DNA from: an uncultured Collinsella sp.
GTDB taxonomy: Bacteria; Actinomycetota; Coriobacteriia; Coriobacteriales; Coriobacteriaceae
DNA: 64,000 bases
NCBI GenBank assembly: GCA_934675795.1
Contig: CAKURW010000001.1
Span: 52,348 to 116,347 of the forward strand
Direction: 5' to 3'
In this document: in pieces, positions 1 to 9,786 of the stretch
Layout of the letters: each line of letters opens with the position of its first letter
How positions within the stretch are numbered: the stretch's first letter is position 1
Translations under genes and position numbers: made by a program
Notes under the pieces: generated by a model
What the model was told of the DNA's origin: nothing
Database searches by the model: none
What the model saw: only the letters and a program-made list of their open reading frames with translations

Positions 1-564
1 GAGGACTGCGAGACTTGCAAGGCCCGTGCCGAGCGCCGTATGGAAGAAAGCACGATCTCGGCCCTGCGCGAGACCGTTATCGATGAGTACGACGATGCCT
101 CGGTCGAGAGCAAGCAGCTCGACTACACCTGGGAAGACAGCGACTACGCCTTGTTCCCCGTCTGGATGCTCTCGACCTCGTGGAACGGCAAGAGCTACCT
201 GTTTGCCATGAACGGCCAAACCGGCCGTATGGTCGGCGAGCTCCCCTGCTCCAAGCCCAAGCTCATTATCGCCTCGCTGCTGTTCTTTGTGATCGGATTT
301 GTCCTCTCCCAGATTCTCTTTATGGGCGAATACGCCTTCGATCCGGATTACCTCACCTTTGATATCGAGGGCATCCTCATCAACATCGTCGCGCCGCTGA
401 TCATCGTGATCATCGGAGACGTGCTGCTGGTAGGCCAGCTCAAGACAGCCAACGAGGCAACCCACGCCGACGAGTACTGCGGCGAGCTCGACCTGGTCGA
501 GAAGCACGACACCTTCAGCCACACCGAGACCACCGTTGTCATGAAGGACGACAAGGACGACTAA
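1..564 (+). CDS. C-terminal part of a membrane protein (5' end outside window), zinc-ribbon family suspected
   Basis: The frame is open from base 1 to a TAA at 562-564, so the N-terminus lies upstream of the window. The first residues contain a CxxC pair (DCETC), as in a zinc ribbon. A soluble stretch follows with a WNGKSYLFAMNGQTGRMVGE segment, then two hydrophobic segments (about residues 95-112 and 125-150 of the visible part) and an acidic cytoplasmic tail. This looks like the end of the proteins with an N-terminal zinc ribbon that often sit beside SPFH/virion-core-like genes. The next gene, 48 bp downstream on the same strand, is such a gene, so the two probably form one operon. An internal ATG at 40 is probably not the true start because the reading frame continues upstream. 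The function is unknown; the family assignment rests on context and the CxxC remnant. Confidence 0.7.
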   Translation, partial: EDCETCKARAERRMEESTISALRETVIDEYDDASVESKQLDYTWEDSDYALFPVWMLSTSWNGKSYLFAMNGQTGRMVGELPCSKPKLIIASLLFFVIGFVLSQILFMGEYAFDPDYLTFDIEGILINIVAPLIIVIIGDVLLVGQLKTANEATHADEYCGELDLVEKHDTFSHTETTVVMKDDKDD

Positions 565-612
565 GCAATCCGACCAATACCACCCGGACTTTGACGAGAA
601 AGGAAGATCACC

Positions 613-1854
613 ATGGGACTCTTGAAAGCTGGATTGGGAGCTGCCGGCGGCGTCATGGCCGACCAGTGGAAGGAATTTATCTACTGCGAATCGATGCCCG
701 CTGACGTCTTGGCCTGCAAGGGCGTCAAACGAACCGGCGGCCGCAGCTCCAACACACACGGCGAGGACAACGTCATCTCCAACGGCTCCGTCATCGCCGT
801 CAACGACGGCCAGGGCATGCTCGTGGTGCAAAACGGCAAGATCATCGAAGTCGCACTGGAGCCCGGCGAGTTCGTCTTCGATACCGGCAGCGAGCCGAGC
901 GTCTTTAGCGGCAACCTGGGCGACTCCATCAAGGAGACCTTCGCCAATATCGGCAGCCGCTTTACCTTCGGCGGCGACGCGGGCAAGGACCAGCGCGTCT
1001 ACTTCATTAACACCAAGGAGATTATCGGCAATAAGTACGGCACCGCCTCGCCCGTGCCCTTCCGCGTGGTCGACAACAACATTGGCCTGGACGTCGACAT
1101 CTCCGTGCGCTGCAACGGCGAGTATTCGTACCGCATCACCAACCCGCTGCTGTTCTACACCAATGTATGCGGCAACGTGACCGATAGCTACACGCGCGAC
1201 AAGATCGACAGCCAGCTTAAGTCCGAGCTGCTCACCGCCCTGCAGCCCGCCTTTGCCAAGATCTCGGAGATGGGCATCCGCTACAGCGCCATCCCCGGCC
1301 ACACCACCGAGCTCGCCCGCGCGCTCAACGAGGTCCTCTCCGCCGACTGGCGTGACCTGCGAGGCGTCGAGATCGTGAGCTTTGGCGTAAACTCCATCGC
1401 CGCCTCGCAAGAAGACGAGCAGATGATCAAGGACCTGCAGAAGGCCGCCGTCATGCGCGATCCCACCATGGCAGCCGCCAACATCGCCAGCGCCCAGAGC
1501 GACGCGATGCGTGCGGCAGCAGCCAACCCCAACGGCGCGATGGCCGGCTTTATGGGCATGGGCATGGCAGGCGGCATGGGCGGCATGAACGCCAGCCAGC
1601 TGTTCGCTGCCGGCCAGGCGCAGCAGCAGGCCGCCCCGCAACCGGCTCCGGCCCCCGCCCCCGCACCGGCTCCCGCCGCCGCGCCTGCGGCCGGCACGTG
1701 GACCTGCAGCTGCGGCGCCACCAACACCGGCAAGTTCTGCCCCGAGTGCGGCAGCCCCGCGCCTGCCCCGGCACCGGCCAAGTGGTTCTGCCCCAACTGC
1801 GGTAGCGAAAACGGCGGCAAGTTCTGCAGCAACTGCGGAACGTCCAGGCCCTAG
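613..1854 (+). CDS. SPFH domain-containing protein with two C-terminal zinc ribbons
   Basis: The 413-residue protein starts at an ATG preceded by GAGAAAGGAAG. Residues about 10-300 form an SPFH/band-7-like region of the YdjI or virion-core-like type, including the segment EFVFDTGSEPSVF. A Gly/Met-rich stretch and a Pro/Ala-rich linker (about residues 345-365) follow. Two zinc ribbons close the protein: the first has pairs CSCG and CPECG, the second CPNCG and CSNCG. SPFH proteins usually oligomerise at membranes, and bacterial members with C-terminal ribbons are found with phage-shock or stress genes. No transmembrane segment is obvious, so it is probably cytoplasmic or peripheral. It follows the zinc-ribbon membrane protein at 1-564, which suggests joint work at the membrane. 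The client or substrate cannot be told from sequence. Confidence 0.85.
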   Translation: MGLLKAGLGAAGGVMADQWKEFIYCESMPADVLACKGVKRTGGRSSNTHGEDNVISNGSVIAVNDGQGMLVVQNGKIIEVALEPGEFVFDTGSEPSVFSGNLGDSIKETFANIGSRFTFGGDAGKDQRVYFINTKEIIGNKYGTASPVPFRVVDNNIGLDVDISVRCNGEYSYRITNPLLFYTNVCGNVTDSYTRDKIDSQLKSELLTALQPAFAKISEMGIRYSAIPGHTTELARALNEVLSADWRDLRGVEIVSFGVNSIAASQEDEQMIKDLQKAAVMRDPTMAAANIASAQSDAMRAAAANPNGAMAGFMGMGMAGGMGGMNASQLFAAGQAQQQAAPQPAPAPAPAPAPAAAPAAGTWTCSCGATNTGKFCPECGSPAPAPAPAKWFCPNCGSENGGKFCSNCGTSRP

Positions 1855-1934
1855 CCCCTCTATCTGGTAATTGGCGGGGGATCCGCCGCCCCCGCTCCTG
1901 CTTCTATGGGTTTCGTTCGATTAAGGAGGACACC

Positions 1935-2777
1935 ATGAAGACAACGTTCAAAAAGTCCGTACTCGCATTTCTGACATGCGTCCTTGCGCTCGCCTTTGCC
2001 CTGACGGGCTGCAGCGGCGGCGGCAAAGACCCCAAGGCCAACTTCGTCGGCAGCTGGGAACTCTCGGGTGGAACCCTGGAGGGCGAAGAACTGACCGATG
2101 AGTACATGGACATGCTCGAGGATTGGGGTGTCCACTGCGTCCTGATTCTCGATGAGGACGGTACAGGCGCCCTCGACCTGTTCCTTGAAGTCGTCGACCT
2201 GAAATGGGAGGCAAAGGACGCCACCACCGTAACCATCACCGCCGAAGACGAGTCGCATGACATGAAGCTCAAGGACGGCAAACTCATCCTCGAAGAGGAT
2301 GACGGCAATCTTGTCTTTAGCAAGTCCGACAAGGACCTGTCCGGCACGGTGAAGAAGGATCGCGAGGCGGCCGAGAAGGAAGAAGAGATCGACGAGGCCG
2401 TCGAAGACGACGACGTCCAGAAGATTGAAATCTCCCCCGCCGTCACCGTTGCCGATGACGACCTGTGCACCATCACCATCACCGAGAAGTTCAAGGACGA
2501 GTGGGGCGACATCGGTTTTGTCGTCAACATCACCAACAAGAGCGACAAGGACCTGACCTTCTACGCTCCTTCCGGCAAGACCAACGTCAACGGCACCATG
2601 AAGGAACCCTGGTTCTCGGCTCACCTGATGCCCGGCACCAACGCCACTGAGGAATTCACGTTCTCGAACGGCACGCTCGATAGCCTTGACGACCTGGTCA
2701 ATACGACCATCGGCATCGACGCCTACCTGACCGATTCCTACGAGGACGTTGCCTCCTACAGCGCAACCATCGCGTAA
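1935..2777 (+). CDS. Secreted lipoprotein with DUF5067-like C-terminal domain
   Basis: The start ATG is preceded by a strong AAGGAGG. Residues 1-26 are a lipoprotein signal peptide: a KTTFKK basic start, a hydrophobic core and an LTGC lipobox, so the mature protein would be anchored at Cys26 outside the membrane. Residues 30-130 resemble lipocalin-like or GSWEL-type domains (NFVGSWELSGG) found in Coriobacteriia and Firmicutes lipoproteins. A charged Glu/Lys-rich linker (about 135-160) leads to a beta-rich domain (about 165-280) similar to DUF5067, with VVNITNKSDKDLTFYA typical of immunoglobulin-like folds. The role is unknown. The gene is followed by a perfect 14-bp terminator hairpin. Confidence 0.8.
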   Translation: MKTTFKKSVLAFLTCVLALAFALTGCSGGGKDPKANFVGSWELSGGTLEGEELTDEYMDMLEDWGVHCVLILDEDGTGALDLFLEVVDLKWEAKDATTVTITAEDESHDMKLKDGKLILEEDDGNLVFSKSDKDLSGTVKKDREAAEKEEEIDEAVEDDDVQKIEISPAVTVADDDLCTITITEKFKDEWGDIGFVVNITNKSDKDLTFYAPSGKTNVNGTMKEPWFSAHLMPGTNATEEFTFSNGTLDSLDDLVNTTIGIDAYLTDSYEDVASYSATIA

Positions 2778-2826
2778 CGGCACGTAACATCAGCCGCGGA
2801 TTGGCGGACACATCCGCGCACACCAG

Positions 2827-2859
2827 ACGGGGCCGCAGGAGATGATCCTGCGGCCCCGT
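2827..2859. terminator. Bidirectional terminator between convergent genes
   Basis: A perfect 14-bp inverted repeat (arms 2827-2840 and 2846-2859, G+C rich) with a 5-nt loop. It separates the plus-strand lipoprotein gene from the convergent LuxR-type regulator gene. No long T-tract follows, so efficiency is uncertain. Confidence 0.75.
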
Positions 2860-2885
2860 CACTTTGCGCCGATAGGCAACGAGCG

Positions 2886-3506
2886 TTAGCGCTCCATATT
2901 GGGAACGATACTGCCTTCGGTCACCGCGTGCACGGCCAGGCGCATGATGTTGTCGTAGCCGGTCTTGTTGAGAATCTCCGAGATGCGACGCTTGATGGTG
3001 CCCTCGCTCATAAACAACTCGGCCGCGATCTCGCGACGGCTCTTGCCTTCGCAGGCAAGGCGCAAAATCGACAGCTCAACGTCGTCGAGCGCCGCCGTGC
3101 CCGAAAAGATGCTTTCGGGCGGCTTGGGAAACGTGCAGTAACCCGCCAGCGTGGAGCGCATCACGGCAAAGAGCTCATCGATGCCGACGTTCTTGTACAC
3201 AAAGCTGTCGACGCCTGCCTCGCGCGCCTGATCCACAAACGTAATCTCGGGCATGTCCGTCATGATAATGACGCGGCACTCGGGCAGCTGCTCCTTGATG
3301 CGCGCCGCCGCCACGATGCCGTTGGAATCGTGCTCAGTGCACACATCCATCAGTATCATGTCCGGGCGCTCCTTGAGCGCAACGTCCAAGGCATCTGAGG
3401 CATCGGCGATGGCGGCAACAACGGTCATGTCGGGCTGGTCGCCAACGGAGCGCGCGAGGCTCTCGCGCAAGATGGCTTGGTCTTCGACGATAAGGATACG
3501 AATCAT
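2886..3506 (-). CDS. LuxR/NarL-family response regulator
   Basis: The 206-residue protein has an N-terminal receiver domain (MIRILIVEDQ start; phospho-acceptor Asp54 in ILMDVC) and a C-terminal LuxR-type helix-turn-helix with GTIKRRISEILNKTGYDN as recognition region. The ATG at 3506 was chosen because AAAGGAG lies just upstream and the receiver domain begins there; the open frame extends further upstream but only into the overlapping kinase gene. Start and kinase stop overlap by 4 bp, so the two are translationally coupled. It should be phosphorylated by the kinase encoded at 3503-5002 and act as a DNA-binding regulator. Its targets are not evident. Confidence 0.9.
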   Translation of the reverse strand: MIRILIVEDQAILRESLARSVGDQPDMTVVAAIADASDALDVALKERPDMILMDVCTEHDSNGIVAAARIKEQLPECRVIIMTDMPEITFVDQAREAGVDSFVYKNVGIDELFAVMRSTLAGYCTFPKPPESIFSGTAALDDVELSILRLACEGKSRREIAAELFMSEGTIKRRISEILNKTGYDNIMRLAVHAVTEGSIVPNMER

Positions 3507-5002
3507 GAGTTTCTCCTTTGGACCGTTGCGTTGGAGTTCAGCGGAATGGATACCGTAAGCGTAAAGGGCGGGGCGGCATGGACCTCCAGGCTGCCGCCCA
3601 GATTTTGCGCGACATGCCTCATACCTGGAAAACCCGTTCCCTCGCGATACGATACGGGGGCAGGCGCGCCGTCGTTTGAGACCGTCATGTGTGCAATGGC
3701 GCCGCCATCCGACCCCTCCCGCCACAGGCGCACCTGGACTTGGTGGGCCTGCGCATGCTTGGTGGCATTGGTCGATGCCTCGCGGATAATCTGCAAAAAG
3801 GCGGCAGCGACGTGAGCATCGTCCGGAAGCGATCCATCTACATCGATCTGAACGCTCACCAAGCCAAAGGCATGAACGATATCGCCCAGTTGCTCCGCAG
3901 GCTCGCTAGCGCCACCGCTACGCAGGTCGGCGGCAATCGAGCGCAGCAGCGGGTCAATCTGCTCGAGCGACTCGTCATCCAGACGCCCCTCTTCCAGATA
4001 TCGATGAAGGATGGACAGGCGCTGGCCGATCACATCGTGCACGCGGGCACGCATGCGCAGGTAGGCCGCATTGTCGGCAACCTTTTTGACTTCTTCGATC
4101 TGGGCCTGGAGCTCTTGACCCGCAAGCTCAAGCAGGTGATTGGCCTGCGCCAGACGGTCGTGGACATGCGCGTACTCCGTCACGTCCAAGCCAATAATGC
4201 GCTCAAAGGGACGGCCCGAAACCATAACCTCATCACATGCGAACAGACGAATCTCGGAGGAGGAAACCTCGACCACCGCACGTGCCTCCCCAAAGCGGTC
4301 CAGGTTGATCCGCACGCGGTTCTTACCGCCTTCGGGCATTTGCATGCCGAGCTTGCGCAGGTCGTTCCATGTACCACTCATATCGCCTAGGTCGGTGGGC
4401 ATATGAAGCTCCACCAGGTTTTTGCGCATGCAGCGGTTCATGAGCAGTGGACGGCCCCTCGAGTCCAGATACAGGATGCCCACGGGAATCACGTTGATGG
4501 TTTCAATCGTCGAGAACGCGGTGATATCCTCTTGGCGGTTACGGACGTCCATCAAGAGCGCCGCGACGGAACGGAACAGGAAGAACGCTCCCTCTGCGAT
4601 AAGGACAACGGCCCACACCGAGCCCATGGCAAAAACCACCGGCGGTGTCACGGCGCCAACAAGCAGCAGCTCGGCCAGCATGACAGGGCGACGATAGCGC
4701 ACCATAAGGACCACGCCATAGACAAAGATCGCGGCATTGAGCCACAGCACTCCGCCCATTGCCCTGGCGCAAACGTCAAGCGGCGCCACCAGATACGAGC
4801 CAGACGACGCGAATAAGATGAGCGCCGAAATCATCAGGTGAAGCACAAGGCTCGTCTCGTAGGCGCAAATCACCTTACGGTTATAGGACGAGCGGCGCGA
4901 TGCGATGAGCGGGACGTGGATCATCTGCAGACACGCAGCCAGGGCAAAGACAACATCGAGCGCAACGATTTGGGGAAGGATGAACGAAATCTGCATCGTC
5001 AC
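3503..5002 (-). CDS. Membrane sensor histidine kinase (HisKA_3/NarL type)
   Basis: The 499-residue protein has five or six transmembrane segments in residues 8-150, a PAS-like region (about 165-275) and a coiled coil (about 280-315). The dimerisation helix carries His322 in VHDVIGQ. The HATPase domain follows, with an N-box (REASTNATKHAQA), a G1 motif (VSNDGAP) and a G2 motif (GTGFPGM). These mark it as an active kinase for a LuxR-type partner. A GTG at 5002 gives the 4-bp overlap with the upstream gene stop; an ATG two codons later is an alternative. It is the middle gene of a three-gene operon with a polytopic sensor-like protein upstream and the response regulator downstream. The signal is unknown. 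Confidence 0.88.
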   Translation of the reverse strand: MTMQISFILPQIVALDVVFALAACLQMIHVPLIASRRSSYNRKVICAYETSLVLHLMISALILFASSGSYLVAPLDVCARAMGGVLWLNAAIFVYGVVLMVRYRRPVMLAELLLVGAVTPPVVFAMGSVWAVVLIAEGAFFLFRSVAALLMDVRNRQEDITAFSTIETINVIPVGILYLDSRGRPLLMNRCMRKNLVELHMPTDLGDMSGTWNDLRKLGMQMPEGGKNRVRINLDRFGEARAVVEVSSSEIRLFACDEVMVSGRPFERIIGLDVTEYAHVHDRLAQANHLLELAGQELQAQIEEVKKVADNAAYLRMRARVHDVIGQRLSILHRYLEEGRLDDESLEQIDPLLRSIAADLRSGGASEPAEQLGDIVHAFGLVSVQIDVDGSLPDDAHVAAAFLQIIREASTNATKHAQAHQVQVRLWREGSDGGAIAHMTVSNDGAPAPVSYREGTGFPGMRHVAQNLGGSLEVHAAPPFTLTVSIPLNSNATVQRRNS

Positions 5003-6882
5003 TCACCCGCCCTCGGCATCAAGACGATCATGCGCAGCTGGCCGGGCTCGCCCTCAAGGCGGTATGCCACGTTGCGCCCTTGCAGAGCGCTTTCGAGCTC
5101 TTGCGCAGCGGGCGTCTGCGAAAGATCTTCATCATCGTTGGAAAAAAGCGTGGAGCGCAGCTCGACACTGCACCGGTCATGGTCGCCCAAGTGATACATA
5201 AGCGCCGGATGGTCGGTGGTGTAGGCAAAAAACGCAAAGTCATACACGCAGTCGTACAGGGCGCTTACCGTACTGGCGTGCATCGGGCGCCGTATGGCGA
5301 TAATCGAGGCGCAATCGACATCGATGGTGCACAGGTCACTTGCAAGCTCGTTGGCGATGAGCTGAATGCGGTCGCGGTCAAAACCGCTCTCCCCGTGCTG
5401 TGCCAACGTGAGCGACCCCTTGCGTTTGCAATAGGCGACGAGCATCTTGGCGCGCTGCAGCATGCGGTAACGCTCGTGCGAAGATGCCTCATCGGTCAAC
5501 GGCGGCAGCGAGCTCAGCAGGTCGTACATCCCTTCGAGCGCACGGGCAAGCGCTTGGTCCACGTCTTGGACCAGTAAGGTCTCGGCCTCTTGGTCTGCCA
5601 AATGTGTCTTAAGGTCGTAGTCGGCGGCAAGCAGCTCATTTTGGCGTTGCAGCTCCATGCGACGATGCGCCAGTTCGCGATTGAGTTCGTTGAGCTCCGA
5701 GACGTCCTGGGCAAGGAGAGCCAATCCACCCAGCAGCGGAAAGGCGCGATACATTACATCGGGATCGGACGCCACGGCAAAGGCGTGAGCGTGCCCGTGC
5801 TCTTGGACCCGCAACTCCTCACGCACGCCTACCGGCATTGGCTTTGACACCGGCGTGACATAGACTTCCTGCAGGTCACGCGTTAGAACTTTGAGGTCAA
5901 GCGGCAAGGTGCCGAAAATACCGGCGATATCGTGGTACGACGGGATGACACCGCAATCGAGACAGATTTCCATCGCCACCACGCACAGGACGCAGTAGAC
6001 AAGTGAAAAATTAAGCCTCCATGCCCAGGGCACACGCAGCGCATATGAAATGGCAAAGAACGCGCCGCCCAATAGGACAAGCGCGGCCGTGCCCGAGAAA
6101 CGCTGAATACGAAAAGACGAGGACCGTCCTACCAAGATAAAAAAGGCAACGAAGTTAAAGGCTGTCCATACCAGAACGGTACCGTAGCCCCAACCATATG
6201 TGTAATCGTTGCTCCAGGTTCCACTCGATCGATCGAAATGGAAGACCTGCTGATGAACATCGTTAGTAAGCACAAAGCCGATAAGCAGGACAGCCATGAC
6301 CCACAAAACGGTGCGGTACCGACGCCCCATACGATGCTGTTCCAAACCCGCGAGGCGCAGACCGCACAGCTGGTAGATCAGCGGAATGAGCGTCATGGGC
6401 ACGTAGTACAGGTACCACAGCACGGTGGCATAGAACGGCGTGAACGACTTATATTTGAGGATGACCTCGATCATCCACAGGGCACAAATGGCGGCGATGG
6501 CAACAAGGCGGCGGCGCAAGACGTAGTCCAAGCAGCGTAGGTACGCCAACACACCCCAGATTGAAAATGCAATTGCGGCGACAAGCAGCGGGAGAGAGCT
6601 CGAGTGGACGAGCGCATCCACGACCTCTTCGGACACCTCGCTATAGGCGGGCACGGTGTTGGAAAGCTTGGGGTCGGAGGCGAACAGTGCCGGCAAGACT
6701 GCCAAAAGCATAAAGAACAGCGCGGTAATGGCGCCGGCGATAACAAAGACGCGGTGGCGATACACGCCATGCGATATGCCAACAAGGAATCGCGGCATGG
6801 CGAAGAGCCTGCCGCCCCTAAGATCCGCCACGGGCGCGGATCGGGCGGTCGCGTGGCCGATATGTCGCTCACGGGTACCCAT
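4999..6882 (-). CDS. Polytopic sensor protein with 7TM-type region and degenerate kinase-like C-terminus
   Basis: The 627-residue protein has about eight transmembrane segments (about residues 44-66, 97-115, 127-142, 150-172, 190-206, 233-251, 265-282, 291-308), like the 7TM region found at the N-terminus of some histidine kinases plus one helix. A soluble PAS-like region (about 315-390) and a coiled coil (about 393-440, VSELNELNRELAHRR) follow. The C-terminal part has AKMLVAYCKRKG, reminiscent of a kinase dimerisation helix, but no phospho-acceptor His in an HD or HE context and no clear ATP-binding N or G boxes. It may therefore be a pseudokinase or co-receptor for the adjacent kinase, with which it overlaps by 4 bp. 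An ATG at 6798 (MPRFLVG) is an alternative start, because neither site has a strong ribosome binding site. Confidence 0.75.
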   Translation of the reverse strand: MGTRERHIGHATARSAPVADLRGGRLFAMPRFLVGISHGVYRHRVFVIAGAITALFFMLLAVLPALFASDPKLSNTVPAYSEVSEEVVDALVHSSSLPLLVAAIAFSIWGVLAYLRCLDYVLRRRLVAIAAICALWMIEVILKYKSFTPFYATVLWYLYYVPMTLIPLIYQLCGLRLAGLEQHRMGRRYRTVLWVMAVLLIGFVLTNDVHQQVFHFDRSSGTWSNDYTYGWGYGTVLVWTAFNFVAFFILVGRSSSFRIQRFSGTAALVLLGGAFFAISYALRVPWAWRLNFSLVYCVLCVVAMEICLDCGVIPSYHDIAGIFGTLPLDLKVLTRDLQEVYVTPVSKPMPVGVREELRVQEHGHAHAFAVASDPDVMYRAFPLLGGLALLAQDVSELNELNRELAHRRMELQRQNELLAADYDLKTHLADQEAETLLVQDVDQALARALEGMYDLLSSLPPLTDEASSHERYRMLQRAKMLVAYCKRKGSLTLAQHGESGFDRDRIQLIANELASDLCTIDVDCASIIAIRRPMHASTVSALYDCVYDFAFFAYTTDHPALMYHLGDHDRCSVELRSTLFSNDDEDLSQTPAAQELESALQGRNVAYRLEGEPGQLRMIVLMPRAGE

Positions 6883-6960
6883 AGTGCTTTTAGTGTACCG
6901 ACAGGCGGGCCCAAAAAGCGGGCCACATGTCCCAAAATCCGCCGACGGCGAGGGACGTCG

Positions 6961-7143
6961 CCAGCGACTAGTCGTTTAAGAACGTCCCCAATGACTAAGA
7001 CAAAACGAGCGAGGATTTTTGGACGCCCAAATGGCGAGAGTGGATAATCTCCCACTTTGAGCCCACAAACAGGCTAAAAACGGGAGATTATCCACTCTCA
7101 TTCTGCGGGTACTCATTTAAGTGCGTCCCCAATGAGTGCTTTC
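6961..7143. repeat. Cluster of REP-like palindromes and an 18-bp inverted repeat
   Basis: The intergenic region 6883-7221 holds no gene. It contains two short palindromic units with the core GTCCCCAATGA (about 6965-6997 and 7110-7137), members of a family seen at other loci in this window. Between them lie perfect 18-bp arms GAGAGTGGATAATCTCCC (7036-7053) and their complement (7082-7099) around a 28-nt loop. A terminator follows at 7154-7192. Confidence 0.75.
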
Positions 7144-7153
7144 ACTTCTTAAC

Positions 7154-7192
7154 AAAACGCCCGGCGGGCATTAACTGCTCGCCGGGCGTTTT
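7154..7192 (-). terminator. Rho-independent terminator of the GH1 gene
   Basis: 13-bp arms (7154-7166 and 7180-7192) with core ACGCCCGGCG and a T-run at the 3' side on the minus strand (GCGTTTTG). The hairpin is symmetrical, so it could also stop plus-strand transcripts. Confidence 0.85.
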
Positions 7193-7221
7193 GGTTAGGA
7201 GGCTATGGTCGTTGGGAAGCC

Positions 7222-8664
<1,443 letters not shown>

Positions 8665-8688
8665 TCATACGCTGCTTGTCGTGGTTTC

Positions 8689-8717
8689 AGTATCCCCGTA
8701 AGCAGCGCGCTACTCAA
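8689..8717 (-). promoter_or_regulatory. Predicted sigma-70-type promoter of the GH1 gene
   Basis: On the minus strand TTGAGT (8712-8717) is followed after 17 bp by GATACT (8689-8694), 37 bp before the ATG. A GCTGCTT/AAGCAGC inverted repeat overlaps the region and could be an operator. Confidence 0.45.
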
Positions 8718-8803
8718 CGGCAACGACGCAGGCCGACACTTCTTTTCGCACACGGCGGCCCGGCAGCCGCCCCTGCTTGACACTTTCTGATACCGCCGCC
8801 CCA

Positions 8804-8840
8804 AACCACCACAAAGGGGACAGGCACCTTTGTGGTGGTT
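8804..8840. repeat. REP-like hairpin with GGGGACAGGCACC core
   Basis: Perfect 14-bp arms (AACCACCACAAAGG at 8804-8817 and its complement at 8827-8840) around a 9-nt centre. The core GGGGACAGGCACCTTTGT belongs to the GGGGAC palindrome family spread over the window. Confidence 0.75.
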
Positions 8841-8850
8841 GGGGACGGTT

Positions 8851-8989
8851 TGTCTCGATCTGCAACAGGTAGGCAGCCAAAACCGGGCTTGGTGTTACAG
8901 ATCGAGATATTTGGGCAGCCCCCCCGCAGTTTGTCTAAATCTGTAACAGGTAGAGACGATTTAGCCCGCTAGATGTTACAGATCGAGAC
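8851..8989. repeat. Two 58-nt hairpin repeats spaced 81 bp apart
   Basis: Units 8851-8908 and 8932-8989 each start with TGTCT(C/A)(G/A)ATCTG(C/T)AACA and end with TGTTACAGATCGAGA, forming long imperfect hairpins. Their start-to-start distance is 81 bp. The same unit recurs four times at 56565-56866. Together with the preceding repeat they fill the gene-free stretch 8653-8997. Confidence 0.8.
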
Positions 8990-8997
8990 GGAAGATG

Positions 8998-9642
8998 CTA
9001 GTCACAGGCGATGTCGAGGTTCTTGCCGACAAGGCCCACGTAGCCGCCCTCGGCAGCCTTGGGGCTATCGGCGTGGCAGAGAACCCACTTGTCGGCCTTC
9101 CAGTAGCAGTAGCTGTCGCCGGCGGCGGGCATGTCGGCTGCGGCCTCGGGGCGCGGGCCATTGGTGCCCGCCGGCAGCGCCACCATCACCTGGAAGCCGC
9201 CGTCGTCGACCATGCAGGGCGTGTAGTGGAGCGTGGTGTTGAAGACTTCGACGACCGTACCCGCCGGCACGCGGAACGCCTTGACACACGCAGTGTCGAG
9301 CTTGCCGTCCTCGATCTCCCAGCGATGCGCCACGAGCAGGATAAAGTCGCGGGCGCCCAGGTTAAACTCGCTGGCGCGGTGATACTCCAGGCAGTTGAGC
9401 TGCGTGTTGTGGCCGTTGCACCAGCCGAGCTGGAAGGGGCGGCCGCCAAACATGAGAAAGCCCAGTTTATCGGCACCCTTAACGCTCTCGAGCTCCGGCG
9501 CGCTTGCTACGTACTTGCTGCCTTCGGGGATGGGCGTGGCAGAGAGCGCCTCGAGCACGAGCGACGTGAGCTCGGACGGAACGTCATCCCAAACGTTGCC
9601 ATAGGATTTGAACTCGGGATCGTTGACAGAATAGATGTGCAT
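8998..9642 (-). CDS. DUF4867 family protein (cupin-like)
   Basis: The 214-residue soluble protein matches the DUF4867 family in length and pattern (MHIYSVNDPEFKSYGNV start; GWCNGHNTQLNCLEYHRASE; VFNTTLHYTPC). The His- and Glu-bearing CLEYHRASE segment and beta-rich makeup suggest a cupin fold that could bind a metal and sugar, like ureidoglycolate lyase or KduI-type isomerases. Members occur in sugar-utilisation loci of Firmicutes and Actinobacteria. No experimental function is known to me. Here the gene stands alone between the GH1 gene and luxS, all on the minus strand. The stop is directly followed by the hairpin repeats. Confidence 0.75.
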   Translation of the reverse strand: MHIYSVNDPEFKSYGNVWDDVPSELTSLVLEALSATPIPEGSKYVASAPELESVKGADKLGFLMFGGRPFQLGWCNGHNTQLNCLEYHRASEFNLGARDFILLVAHRWEIEDGKLDTACVKAFRVPAGTVVEVFNTTLHYTPCMVDDGGFQVMVALPAGTNGPRPEAAADMPAAGDSYCYWKADKWVLCHADSPKAAEGGYVGLVGKNLDIACD

Positions 9643-9726
9643 GTTCGCTCCTGTTCGTAAATGTGACTATACGAACATTCTAGAACAAACATGAGCGATT
9701 TTGAACGCTCGTCCCGACCACTCAAC

Positions 9727-9757
9727 AAAAAGGCGCCCCCGCATAAGCGAAGGCGCC
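9727..9757 (-). terminator. Terminator downstream of luxS
   Basis: GGCGCC arms at 9732-9737 and 9752-9757, with an inner CGC/GCG extension. On the minus strand TTTTT follows directly. Confidence 0.65.
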
Positions 9758-9786
9758 CAATGCGCGCGCTTTGGGCGATAAAGCCC

